Shown here in pieces: positions 55,616 through 64,000 of a stretch of DNA of 64,000 nucleotides. Source of the stretch: Macrolepiota albuminosa. Lineage: Eukaryota; Basidiomycota; Agaricomycetes; Agaricales; Agaricaceae. The translations under genes and the position numbers were made by a program. The notes beneath the pieces are model-generated. The model searched no databases, was not told the DNA's origin, and was given only the letters and a program-made list of their open reading frames with translations. The stretch spans positions 645,791 through 709,790 of the forward strand of contig JAMWFC010000073.1 in assembly GCA_027475525.1 (NCBI GenBank). The letters are read 5' to 3'. Numbering within the stretch: the stretch's first letter is position 1; each line of letters starts with the position of its first letter.

Positions 55616-57347
55616 ATGTCGCGTACGCCAACGCATTCCCCGACGCCCCCGCAAACGAACGAGGTCACGCCCCTCATGGCGTGGGAAGCCCGGGACGCGC
55701 GTTACCAGGCTCGTCTTGACCGGGAGCGCGTGGCAGCGCTCACACAACAACGTGAGTGCTCTCGCGATGGTCCGCTTACCACGGCTGACTTTTCCCCTTC
55801 AGAACAACGATCTTCCCCCGCTCCGGAGGCGGGTCCCAGCCGTCTTCCGGAGCCTGCCTCTGGTGGCCCCCCGGCGTCGTCATCCGGTCGTCCCGCGCCT
55901 ACCTTCGCGCGGATGACCGTCCGCCCCCCGCGCCCACCTCCCCCTCCTCGTCCTAGGCTGACCGCCCCCCGTTTCCGCCGCTCCGGGATGGCGGTGGGGG
56001 CCATTTCCGAAGTCCCGGAGGACCGACGCGTGGGGTGGGCGGACGCTTCGCAAGAACAGTTTGGGGAGGCTCTGGAGAGGCCTCGGGGTCTGCCCACCCA
56101 TGCCTGGTGTGTGAGTAACGGGCCGGTAAGCGAGTTCATACCTCTGGTTTCGCCGCTGACCTCGGCACAGTGTCTGCACTGCGCTTGCCGGGGGGTTATC
56201 TGCTCGTTCGAGGCCCCAGGCCCCTCGTCCTGCTGGGACACGTCTGTGTGCGAGGCATGCCGCCTCAATCATGAACGGTGTTCCGTGTCAGCGTTGTGGA
56301 GGGCGCGTTGTGTCTCGAGGGAGCAAGGATGGCCGCTGGGGGGGATTACCCGGAGGATGGGCGTCGAGGAGAGGGATTGGGTGGCGGAGCCGGAGGGGGG
56401 GTCGCAGGGGGTGCCTGCAGGGGGTCCAGGAGGGGAGTCGGGGAGCGGGGGTCTCCTTCGGGTGGGGGGCCGGGGCTGGCCCGTGGTCCTCATCACGCGC
56501 TGGGTGACCCGGGCCGGAGGGAGCCGGGAGGGGCGCGGGGGACGCCCTGACAAGGGGAAGCGGCGGGCGTCGCCAAGCCCGTCCCCTGGGCCTTCCAAGA
56601 GGGCGCGTCTGCCCTCTGAGACCCCATCCCCAGGTTCCCCGCCGCGCCTGTCCCCAGCGGTGTTCTCCCGGCTGTCCGGGAGGCCCCTGGGTGTCAGTAT
56701 TGGGGACCTGCAGGAGCGTCTGGGGCGGGCCGAACGGGAGCGTGAGGAGGGGATTAGGGAGGAGGCTGCCATTTGGAGGGGCCTGGAGGAGGGTCGGGAG
56801 GCAGCACTCCGGGACCTGGAGGAGGCCAGGGCTGCCCGGGGGGAGGCCGAGGCTGAGCTGGAGGCGCTGAGGGCAAGGCTGGGACAGGGGGCGGGATTCC
56901 CGGAGAGTCAGGAGGGGCTGGTGGAGACCCTGCGTCGGGACGTGGTGGTCGCCCGTATGGCGTCGTTGAGTGAGTACCTCCCTCTTCAGATTCGACCCTC
57001 CACTGACGCCCCCAGGCTGGGCCCGGGAGCATCGTTTGCTCCTGGACGGGGCAGCCGCGGCACTTGCGGCGCTGCAGGAGGGGCAGCGCCCAGAGGTGAC
57101 TACCCCTGGGGTGGAGCGGGGCCTTGGCTTGCTGGGGCGGGTGGTGTCGGCCCACCGGCGGAGAAACGTGCCGGCCCCGGGCTCCTGGTTCGAGAGGGTT
57201 TTGGACAAGGGGGAGCCCCTGCCGTCCTGGGAACAACTGGCGGAGGAGACGTTGCGGGAGCATGGCCCGGGCGGGAGGGGAGAGGGGTTCCAGGGGTGGC
57301 CTGGGGAGGGGGAAGGAAGCGAGGAGGTTCCGGGGCCCCAGCTATAG
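55616..57347 (+). CDS. Antisense, apparently spliced accessory gene with Zn2Cys6-like Cys pattern and coiled coil
   Basis: Plus strand, opposite to element D, lying between its integrase gene and 3' LTR. Start ATG 55616 in context CAACCATG. Predicted introns: 55752-55802 (51 bp), 56111-56170 (60 bp) and 56970-57015 (46 bp). Each begins GTGAGT, carries a CTGAC branch site and ends CAG. Exons 55616-55751, 55803-56110, 56171-56969 and 57016-57347 join to 524 codons. The third intron is needed to keep the frame; the first two are multiples of three. Domains: Pro/Arg-rich N-terminus; Cys cluster CLHCACRGVIC...VCEACRLNHERC (C-x2-C-x6-C-x15-C-x2-C-x6-C), like a Gal4-type Zn2Cys6 site with a long loop; Gly-rich region; KGKRR basic patch; a coiled coil (RAEREREEGIREEAAIWRGL onward); and a helical C-terminus ending GPQL. 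A nuclear DNA-binding role is inference. Confidence 0.65.
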
Positions 57348-57623
57348 GGGGTTCCCCTTTTTTTTTTTGTCGTATCGTTTTTCTTTTTTGTTCTTTCTTC
57401 TTGTTCTGTTCCTACGCTGTAGAATATTGTACATACTTGGTCTCCCGGGATCAGAGAGTGGTGCAAGGGGATGAGAGAGAACTGGGAAGGGGCACCCTGC
57501 TCAGTCTCCCGGGCACTACTATGAAAAGGTACTAAAAAAAAACGGTAAGGGCTAGAAAGGGGAAGCAGAAAGTATACATGGGAGTTGAATCCCTACTGAA
57601 CCCAGAGGCGGGGGTTACGCCCA

Positions 57624-60600
57624 CTACTGCCATCTGTGAGTCCTGCGCCCGGGGAGGTCGTTTCCCGGGTGCCGTTGTTGAAAGTCCCGGAGTTTGTCGA
57701 GGGCGCCTTCGAGGTTTTTGCGTGGTTCCCAGGTGTCGTCTTCCGGGCCATATCCCTTCCACCGTACGAGGAAGTGGGGTCGTCCACGAATGTTCCGGGA
57801 GTCGAGGATGCCTTCAACTTCGTAGTGGTACTCGTCCTCGACCTCGACCGGGGGAGGGGGTTCGGGTCGTCGTTCGGAGAAGGGATCCGGGGGGTGTCGT
57901 TCCAGGAGGCGGACGTGGAAAACCGGGTGCAGGCCTTTAAGTCCCGGGGGGAGCTCGATCTTGTAGGCGTGGGATGAGACCTTCTTCAAAATTTTGAACG
58001 GGCTGAGGCACTTGTAATCAAGTTTTGGAGAGGGCCGGCGGGTGCGGAGGTGGCGTCGATCTAACCATACCTTTGTCCCGGGGGTCCAGTCGGGGGTGTC
58101 TTCCCGCTTCCGATCGGCGTGTTTCACGTAGGCCCAGTTTGCGGTGTCGATCTCTTCTCGGAGAAACTCGTGAAGGGATTGGAGATCCCGGGCGACCTCA
58201 TGGGCGGCGTGCGACGGGATGTCCCGGAGCGAGAGTGTCAGTCGAGGGTGGTATCCCTTGTTGGCAAAGAAGGGGGATACCCCGGTGGCAGAGTGCGGCG
58301 TGTTGTTGTAGGTGAACTCGGCCAGGGGGAGCTCGGCGCGCCAGTCGTCCTGCAAGTAGTTGACGTACAGTCGGAGGTACTGCTCGAGGGACTGATTGAC
58401 CCTTTCGGTTTGGCCGTCGGTTTCAGGGTGGTAGGCGGTAGAGAGGTTAGTCTTTACTTCAAGTGCCTTACACAGGGAAGTCCAAAACTTGGACACGAAG
58501 AGGGGGCCCCGGTCGGAGACGATGTCGTCCGGGAGACCATGCTTGGCAAAGACGTGCTCGAGGAACAGCCAGGCGAAGTCCGGGGCGGTATCCATGGTGT
58601 GGCAGGGTAGGAAGATGCCCTGTTTGGTTAGCCTGCACACAACGACGAGAATGGCATCGAACCCTTCAGATTCCGGGAGCTCGACGATGTGGTCCAGAGA
58701 TATTGAGGACCAGGGGCGTCGTCCGACCGGCAGGGGTTTCAGGAGTCCGTACAGTCGGTGTCGGGGGACCTTGGCCCGGAGGCAGGGCTCGCATGATCGA
58801 ATGTAACGGGTCACGTCCTTCTTCAACCCTGGCCAGAAGTAAGTCCGGGAGATGAGCTGGAGGGTCTTACGTATTCCAGGATGTCCCCGGAGTTTGTGGT
58901 CGTGGTGTTGGCGGAGGACGTCGTAGCGAAGTCGGGCGTGATCCGGGACGTAGATGCGGCCGTCCCGGAGGAGGAGTTTCTCGTCGGGGGACAAGGAGAA
59001 GGCGGGGTCCCGGTCGGTTCCGTCGGGAGAGTTTCGGGGGTCGTGATCGGTGAAGTACTTGTCTCAGGGAGCGCGGCGGATCTGGTTCAGGGTTCCTTCA
59101 TCATTTAAGATCAGTACGGCATTCAGATGTTCGGGAGGGATCACCACGCGATGATTGAACGCATTGCGTTCTGCCTCAAACGACTTCTTGGGGTAGACGT
59201 CCGGACGACGGGTGAGGGCATCGGGTTTGGCGCCAAGTCGTCCCGGGCGATACTGGATCGTGAAGTTGTATTCTGAGAGGATCTCGGACCATCGGGCCTG
59301 CCGTCGACTGAGTTGCTTGGTCGTGGTGAAGTACTGCAGGTTATTATGATCCGAATAGACCTGGATCTGGTGCCGGGCTCCCTCGAGGTAGGCCCGCCAT
59401 TGCTTGAAGGCTTCGACGATGGCGAGGAGTTCCTTGTCGTAAATGTCGTAGTTGAGCTTGGCGTCGATCATGGACCGGGTGTAGAAAGCGACTGGCCGGG
59501 GTTCCCCACCGTCAGGCTCCATCTGTGAGAGGATCCCGGCGATGGCGTAGTCGGACGCGTCACATTCTAGGATGATCGGGAGGGCCAGGTCGTAGTGCCG
59601 GAGTACCGGGGCGACTGTGAAAGCCTCCTTGAGCAAGTTAAAGACGCTCTGGCACTTACTGTCCCAGTTCCAGGCAATGTCCTTGCGCGTGAGCCGGTTG
59701 AGGGGTTTCGTGATCCCGGAGTAGTTATCTATAAACCTCCGGTAGAAGTTAGCAAAACCCAGGAAGGACTGTACTTCCTTGACGTTCCGGGGCTGCGGCC
59801 AGTTGACGATGGCCTTGACCTTGTGGGGGTCCATGCAAACGCCATTCGGGGATACTATGACGCCAAGATACTCAACCTCTTCCGTATGGAATGAACACTT
59901 CTTGGGCTTGGCATGGAGGTTGTGCTCCCGGAGGCGCTCGAGGACTTGCCGGACATGCTTCTGGTGATCCTCCGGTGAGTCGGAATAAATGAGGATGTTG
60001 TCCAGGTAGATGATCACGAAGACGTCACTCATGTCGTGGAAGATGTCGTTCATGAAGTATTGGAACGTGGCGGGGGAGTTAGTCATTCCAAAAGGCATCA
60101 CAAGGTACTCAAACAGACCATACCGCGTGCGGAACGCGGTTTTCCACTCGTGTCCCGGGGCGATGCGGACGTTGTTGTAACCGGAGCGGAGGTCGATCTT
60201 TGTATAAACCTTGGCACTGCGGAGTCGATCGACCAGATCGCCAATGAGCGGGAGCGGGTAGCGGTTCTTCTTGGTGATCTTATTGAGTCCCCGGTAGTCG
60301 ACACAGAGTCGGAGTGAGCCGTCCTTCTTCTTGGCGAATAGAACCGGGGCTCCGGCGGCGGAGGCGAAGGGTCGGATTCCTCGAGGTCGATGGTGTGATC
60401 ATAGGGGCGGTGAGGGGGGATCTCCTTGGCGTCTCCTTCGGAGAATACGTCAGCGAACTCGTGATACTCCGGGGGAACTACTTCTCGGAGGATTTGCTCC
60501 TCGGTTTTCTGTCCCGGGGGAATGGCGTCCCCTTGTAGGTATTCTTCCGGGAGAGAAGGCGAGGTGTGCAGCTGAAACGTGGGAGTCCCATCCCTCATGA

Positions 60601-61858
60601 GGCGGGCGAAGGGGGCGGCCCCAATGATCCTAATGTCGAGTGCGCTCGGGTCGATCGGTGTTGCGGGATTATCGGCTGGAGCGGGTGTGACGCGTGTCTG
60701 AGACCGGCAGGGGTAGTTCGGCCCCTTGTACTTGTTCCAAGGAATGTTTGGGGGTCGATCGGGGGCTTTGCGGTCTCGGATGGGCGGGGGTGGTGCATGC
60801 GTGGGGGGCGTGGCAGTCGTCCCGGGGGTGTCGGGCGTCGGGTCGCTTCCTAGAGCCCGGAGGTGCACGGCGGTCGAGGGGTGGTCTTCGGGCCCCGGGA
60901 AGGTCATGGTGAGCGTCCTCCAATCGATGTCGGGGTTTGTGTCGCGCAGCCAGGGCAGCCCCAGCACCATCGGGGTCGATTCGTGAAGTTGCGTGACCAG
61001 GAAGTCGGAAGTGAACTCGTAGTTGTTGTCCAGGGTCACGCGTCCCAAGTGAGACCTTTTGATGGGGCCGGAGGAGGAGGGGGTGCCGTCGAGGCGTTGC
61101 AGGCGGAGGGGCTGGTTGAGGGAGTCGTGGGGGAGGTCGAGGGTGTCGCTGATGAAAACCCTGGTGGCTCCGCTGTCGATAAGGGCCGATATCGGTCCCG
61201 GGGTGCCGTCCAGCCTGGCATTGATGACGAAGGATCGGGACGAGCGGGACTGGAGTCCGGGGGGTGGTGGGGGCTCGTCCGGGGGGTCCTTCGGGGTTGG
61301 TTTTGAGGAGTGGGGGATGTCGAAGGGGAGTTGCTGGTCGTCGGGGGTCGGGTCCCGGGTCAGGCGAAGGGTGAGGTGTCGCCAATCGATGCGGGGGTTG
61401 GTGTCTCGGAGCCACGGGAGCCCTAGGACCAGGGGTGCGGAAGGGTGAAGTTTGGTCACCAGCATCCGGAGGGTGTGAGTCTGTCCGTTGGCGAAGGTAA
61501 CGGGCATACGCACGAAGTGGGTGATGTCCCCCGCCGAAGAGGCGTCTCCGTCAAAGAGGCAGAGTCGTACCGGGACCGGGAGTCGCTGGGCGGGTTCTGG
61601 GGCGAGGGTAGACCATGCTTCGTCGATGAAGTTGTCGGTGGCGCCACTGTCGACGAGGGTGTGGAGGGGAGTTCCGGAGGGGGTGAGGTGGGTTTTGAGG
61701 AGGAGGGAGTGCGAGGAGTGAGAGGGTAGGTAAGCAGTGAGGGTGTCCTGTATGAGTGTCGTAGAGCGAAGATGTGAGACCGGGGCGGAGAAGACGTCGG
61801 GGTCGATTCCGCGATTTAGGGCGTCTTCCGGGTCTAAATCGCCGGGTCGTTTTCCGAA
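57624..61858 (-). pseudogene. Ty3 protease-pol of element D (two proteases, RT, RNase H, integrase, chromodomain)
   Basis: Runs in the -1 frame relative to gag from about 61858. Two retropepsin domains come first (separate entry). RT starts [20 protein letters not shown], loses about 35 codons and the frame near 60365, and resumes at [14 protein letters not shown]. It has YLDNILIY near 60000 where YLDD is usual. RNase H ([17 protein letters not shown]) follows, then TGA 59066-59064. Integrase: zinc site [11 protein letters not shown] and CEPC; DDE in [17 protein letters not shown] and [15 protein letters not shown]. Chromodomain [10 protein letters not shown] with [15 protein letters not shown]. 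The stop at 57624 is 276 bp from the end of the opposite-strand gene. Confidence 0.9.
60921..61663 (-). other. Tandem duplicated retropepsin domains of element D
   Basis: Copy 1: TLVDSGATDNFIDEAWSTL (catalytic Asp codon 61651-61649), ending LVLGLPWLRDTNPRIDWRHL. Copy 2: ALIDSGATRVFISDTLDL (Asp codon 61177-61175), ending MVLGLPWLRDTNPDIDWRTL. The Asp codons are 474 nt (158 codons) apart in one open frame. Both copies keep DSGAT and the hydrophobic-Gly flap-end motif, so neither looks dead. Elements A, B, C and E have one copy each. Confidence 0.85.
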
Positions 61859-63999
61859 TATTCGTAGGTGGCATCCTCCCCTTCAAAAGTCCAGGTGGCA
61901 CGTCCCATGACCTGTCGTTTGGGGCACTCGGAGATGAAATGATCTTTCTCACCACAGAGTATGCAGACACCCTCCCTTCTCCGTTGTTCCTGCACATCCG
62001 TCGGGACTTCGATCCAGGGTCGTCCCTTCTTCTGAAGCCGGTTGGCCCGGAGGGCCTCCTCGTCCCACTCGTCGTCGAAGTCGAAATCTTCGGGGTCTTC
62101 CGGGGGCTCCTCGGGGTTTGGCACGTCGCCCGGGTCGTGGGCGGCCACGGCGGCGTTGAGTTGGGCCTGGGGGTGGGCGCCGCTGCCGGGGTTAGCATTG
62201 GGCGGGCTGCGACTCACCGGGGGTCGGCCACCAGGGAACGTGGGAGGACCGGGGTTTCGACCTTGGGGGTTGGGGGCTTTGCCGGAGGGCCAAGGGGGTC
62301 CTCCCCTAGGGTTCCAGGGGGGTCGGGAGTTCGAGTACTCGCTGCGGTCTTCCCAGTAACGTTGGTCGATCTGCATGACGAGGGCCTTGTATCCGTCGTA
62401 GGAAGGTTGTTTCGGGGCGAGTTGGAGGACGTCCTTGATGCGTTGAGGCAGGGCGCGGCGGAGGGCGTACCAGAGGGCGCTGTAGTTCCAGCCTGTCTCG
62501 TAAGCTTCCTTCTCAAAACGTACGATAAAGGTGGTAAAGCGTTCCTCTGAGCGCATCCGGAGGTTGAAGAGGTTGTCCTCGGCCTCGGCCACGGTGTCAT
62601 AGATCCTGAATTTCCCAGAGAACTCGTCGACGAAGGCTTGCCAGCGGGCGAGTGCCGGGTTGTTGGGGTCGAACTGGATGAGGGCCGTGTAGTGATCGAA
62701 GGCGATCCCTTGGAGGTATGAGGCGGCAAAGGCCACCCGGAAGCTGTCAACCTGAAACGTGAGCGGCTTTGCCTGAAACGTGTTAAGACACTGGGTGAGG
62801 AAGGTACGCCATTTCTGGGGATCCCGGCCTGTGAACGCATCAGGTTTCTGAATGTCTAGACGTCCTTCGCAGGCGAGGGCGTTGCAAGCGTCGTCCGATC
62901 CGGCAGTGTTGCGGGGAGGGGGGCCAGCATTGTAATAGTAGTAATAGTGATTACCCCCCCCTCCTTGAGGAGGAAAAGCACCAAGGGCGGGGCCCCACCC
63001 GCCGGGAGGTCCTCCTCCGGGTGGCTCACCTGGGGGTCCACGCCCGGGAGGTCCGTTGTCCCAAGGGGGTTCGTTCCTGCCAGGAGGGGGCCTGGGTCTC
63101 CACGCAGGGAGTGGCGGAGGTGGAGGGCCTGGGGGTCGTCCTCGAGGTTCGGCTGGAGGTGGCGGAGGCGGTCGGGGAGGGTTCGGTGGGGTTGGGTCGA
63201 TCGGAGGGGGGCCTGGTGCTGGGTCGGGTGCCGGGTTGCGCGGGGGTCGTTCAGCCCGGGAGGGTCGTGCTTGCATCGGGGGTCGCAGGGGGTTCCGTAG
63301 GTCGAAGTGGGGTGGCGGATCGCGGCGGAAGTTGCGTTCCAGAGGGGCCGGGGCGGACGTGGCGGGCGGTGCTGGTGCCGGGGCGGGCGTGGGCACGGGA
63401 CGTTGTTCGTTGTTGTCGCGCGTGAGCTTGTCAATGTAGCATAGCGTGTCGTCCGTACTAGGGGTGTCCACCCGGGCTGTACCGGGGTTCGTCGGGGCCG
63501 GGGGTCGGGCGTTGTCTGTTCGCGGGAGGGGTTCCAGGGGTCTTTGAGGCTGTCCCCAGGTTTCGAAAGTACTAGGAACGGAGTTAGCCCTGCGGCGAGT
63601 TGACAAGCCTACCGTGCGAGCAGCGGGTTGATCGAAGAGGCCTCCCATCGGGTTGAGGGACCGTAGTATGGCTGAGGCATTCTGCCGTTCTTCCCGTTGC
63701 CATTGCTCCGGAGTGGGGACCGTGGGATTTGCCGGGACTGCTGGGGCTGGTTCCGGGGGTTCCCGTCGAATGTGAATCGAGCGACCTGGGTCCGCGGGGT
63801 CGTTGAGGGGCTGAGGGGAGGGGGACGCGTGGACTTCGTCGAGCAGTTGCTGTAATTCTTCCCGGAGGATCGTATTGCGCCTATACTTTACCATGGTTTG
63901 CTCCGGGAGTTCTCCTCGCGTGAGGCGATCCCCGAATTTGACCAGGCAGTGAGCCCATTCCTCCGGAGTGCCTTCAAAGTCGTCGTGCCCGAATTCCAC
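61834..63999 (-). CDS. gag of element D, N-terminus outside the window
   Basis: Open from the window edge to TAG 61836-61834, about 721 codons. A long Pro/Arg-rich N-terminal half (RPPPPPPAEPRGRPPG) precedes a Ty3 capsid domain (WRTFLTQCLNTFQAKPLTFQ, FRVAFAASYLQGIAFDHY, FEKEAYETGWNYSALWYALR, LPQRIKDVL). A zinc knuckle CILCGEKDHFISEC follows near the C-terminus. The stop overlaps the protease frame, which lies at -1. A GGAAAAC heptamer (61849-61855) just before the stop is a possible slip site but not a canonical one. No internal stop. Confidence 0.9.
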   Translation of the reverse strand: MEFGHDDFEGTPEEWAHCLVKFGDRLTRGELPEQTMVKYRRNTILREELQQLLDEVHASPSPQPLNDPADPGRSIHIRREPPEPAPAVPANPTVPTPEQWQREERQNASAILRSLNPMGGLFDQPAARTVGLSTRRRANSVPSTFETWGQPQRPLEPLPRTDNARPPAPTNPGTARVDTPSTDDTLCYIDKLTRDNNEQRPVPTPAPAPAPPATSAPAPLERNFRRDPPPHFDLRNPLRPPMQARPSRAERPPRNPAPDPAPGPPPIDPTPPNPPRPPPPPPAEPRGRPPGPPPPPLPAWRPRPPPGRNEPPWDNGPPGRGPPGEPPGGGPPGGWGPALGAFPPQGGGGNHYYYYYNAGPPPRNTAGSDDACNALACEGRLDIQKPDAFTGRDPQKWRTFLTQCLNTFQAKPLTFQVDSFRVAFAASYLQGIAFDHYTALIQFDPNNPALARWQAFVDEFSGKFRIYDTVAEAEDNLFNLRMRSEERFTTFIVRFEKEAYETGWNYSALWYALRRALPQRIKDVLQLAPKQPSYDGYKALVMQIDQRYWEDRSEYSNSRPPWNPRGGPPWPSGKAPNPQGRNPGPPTFPGGRPPVSRSPPNANPGSGAHPQAQLNAAVAAHDPGDVPNPEEPPEDPEDFDFDDEWDEEALRANRLQKKGRPWIEVPTDVQEQRRREGVCILCGEKDHFISECPKRQVMGRATWTFEGEDATYEYSENDPAI

Positions 64000-64000
64000 G

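Larger units (their letters stand above)
54760..64000 (-). mobile_element. Ty3 chromovirus element D with tandem protease and antisense gene
   Basis: 3' LTR 54760-55490, polypurine tract, an opposite-strand gene (55616-57347), then pol and gag on the minus strand running out of the window. G/C-rich compared with its neighbours. Its LTR breaks the gag of element C; the 5-bp left flank is ctgat. Defects: a deletion in RT, YLDN in place of YLDD, and a TGA between RNase H and integrase. Confidence 0.9.

Noticed and set aside
55616..56110. Host Zn2Cys6 gene invaded by a retrotransposon
   Set aside because: The gene lies wholly between pol and the polypurine tract of element D, inside the element, so it is cargo rather than a target. 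A captured host gene as its origin remains possible.
56288..57466. Long minus-strand frame (392 codons) opposite the antisense gene of element D
   Set aside because: Pro/Ser/Arg-rich with no motif and no splice logic. It is the G/C-rich mirror of the plus-strand gene, which has introns, a Cys cluster and a coiled coil.
1..64000. tRNA, rRNA or CRISPR loci
   Set aside because: Scanned by eye for tRNA arms, rRNA words and regularly spaced repeats; none found. The 338-bp repeat and LTR repeats do not fit CRISPR.

Overview
The window reads as a repeat-dense stretch of a filamentous basidiomycete (probably Agaricomycete) genome. Supporting signs are GT-AG introns of about 40-60 bp with recognisable branch sites, a multi-exon Plavaka (CACTA-type) transposase, Ty1/copia and Ty3 chromodomain retrotransposons, fragments of host genes of basidiomycete type, and nonsense codons that are mostly CGA-to-TGA. 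I see no rRNA, tRNA or CRISPR.

Layout. 1-4566: an old, decayed copia element (copy A). 4567-5367: minus-strand remnants of a single-pass membrane protein and of a DUR3-like urea transporter. 7183-10746: a spliced Plavaka transposase with several nonsense codons, cut by the LTR of Ty3 element E (10747-15354). E is in turn cut by Ty3 element A (15355-26097), about 10.7 kb. 26098-27977: a decayed host-type gene and an integrase fragment. 28060-30830: a 338-bp tandem repeat with a Tc1-like transposon inside it. 30831-35641: a host island with a spliced small-protein gene and two copies of an unexplained direct-repeat/hairpin arrangement. 35642 to the end is a chain of nested retrotransposons: copia copy B is cut by Ty3 element B (40589), which is cut by Ty3 element C (45236, minus strand), which is cut by Ty3 element D (54760 to beyond the window, minus strand).

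What stands out. (1) Ty3 elements A and C, two different families, both carry a large extra ORF (orfX, about 940-1060 codons) in the sense strand between integrase and 3' LTR. The two proteins are clearly homologous and match no family I recognise. (2) Ty3 element D carries in the same position a gene on the opposite strand, apparently with three introns, encoding a Cys pattern C-x2-C-x6-C-x15-C-x2-C-x6-C (Zn2Cys6-like) and a C-terminal coiled coil. (3) Element D also has two retropepsin domains in tandem. (4) Elements A and C are studded, within coding sequence and LTR, with short perfect hairpins (stems 6-10 bp, loops 1-8 nt) far above chance.

How the parts fit. Most copies are defective. 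Element A lacks the integrase catalytic Glu, B lacks about 2.3 kb of pol, D lacks part of RT, and copia A and B have frameshifts and stops. C has an uninterrupted pol and E has a complete pol but lacks most of its gag. Accessory genes in the position where retroviral env usually lies, in two orientations and three elements, are the best candidates for undescribed biology here.
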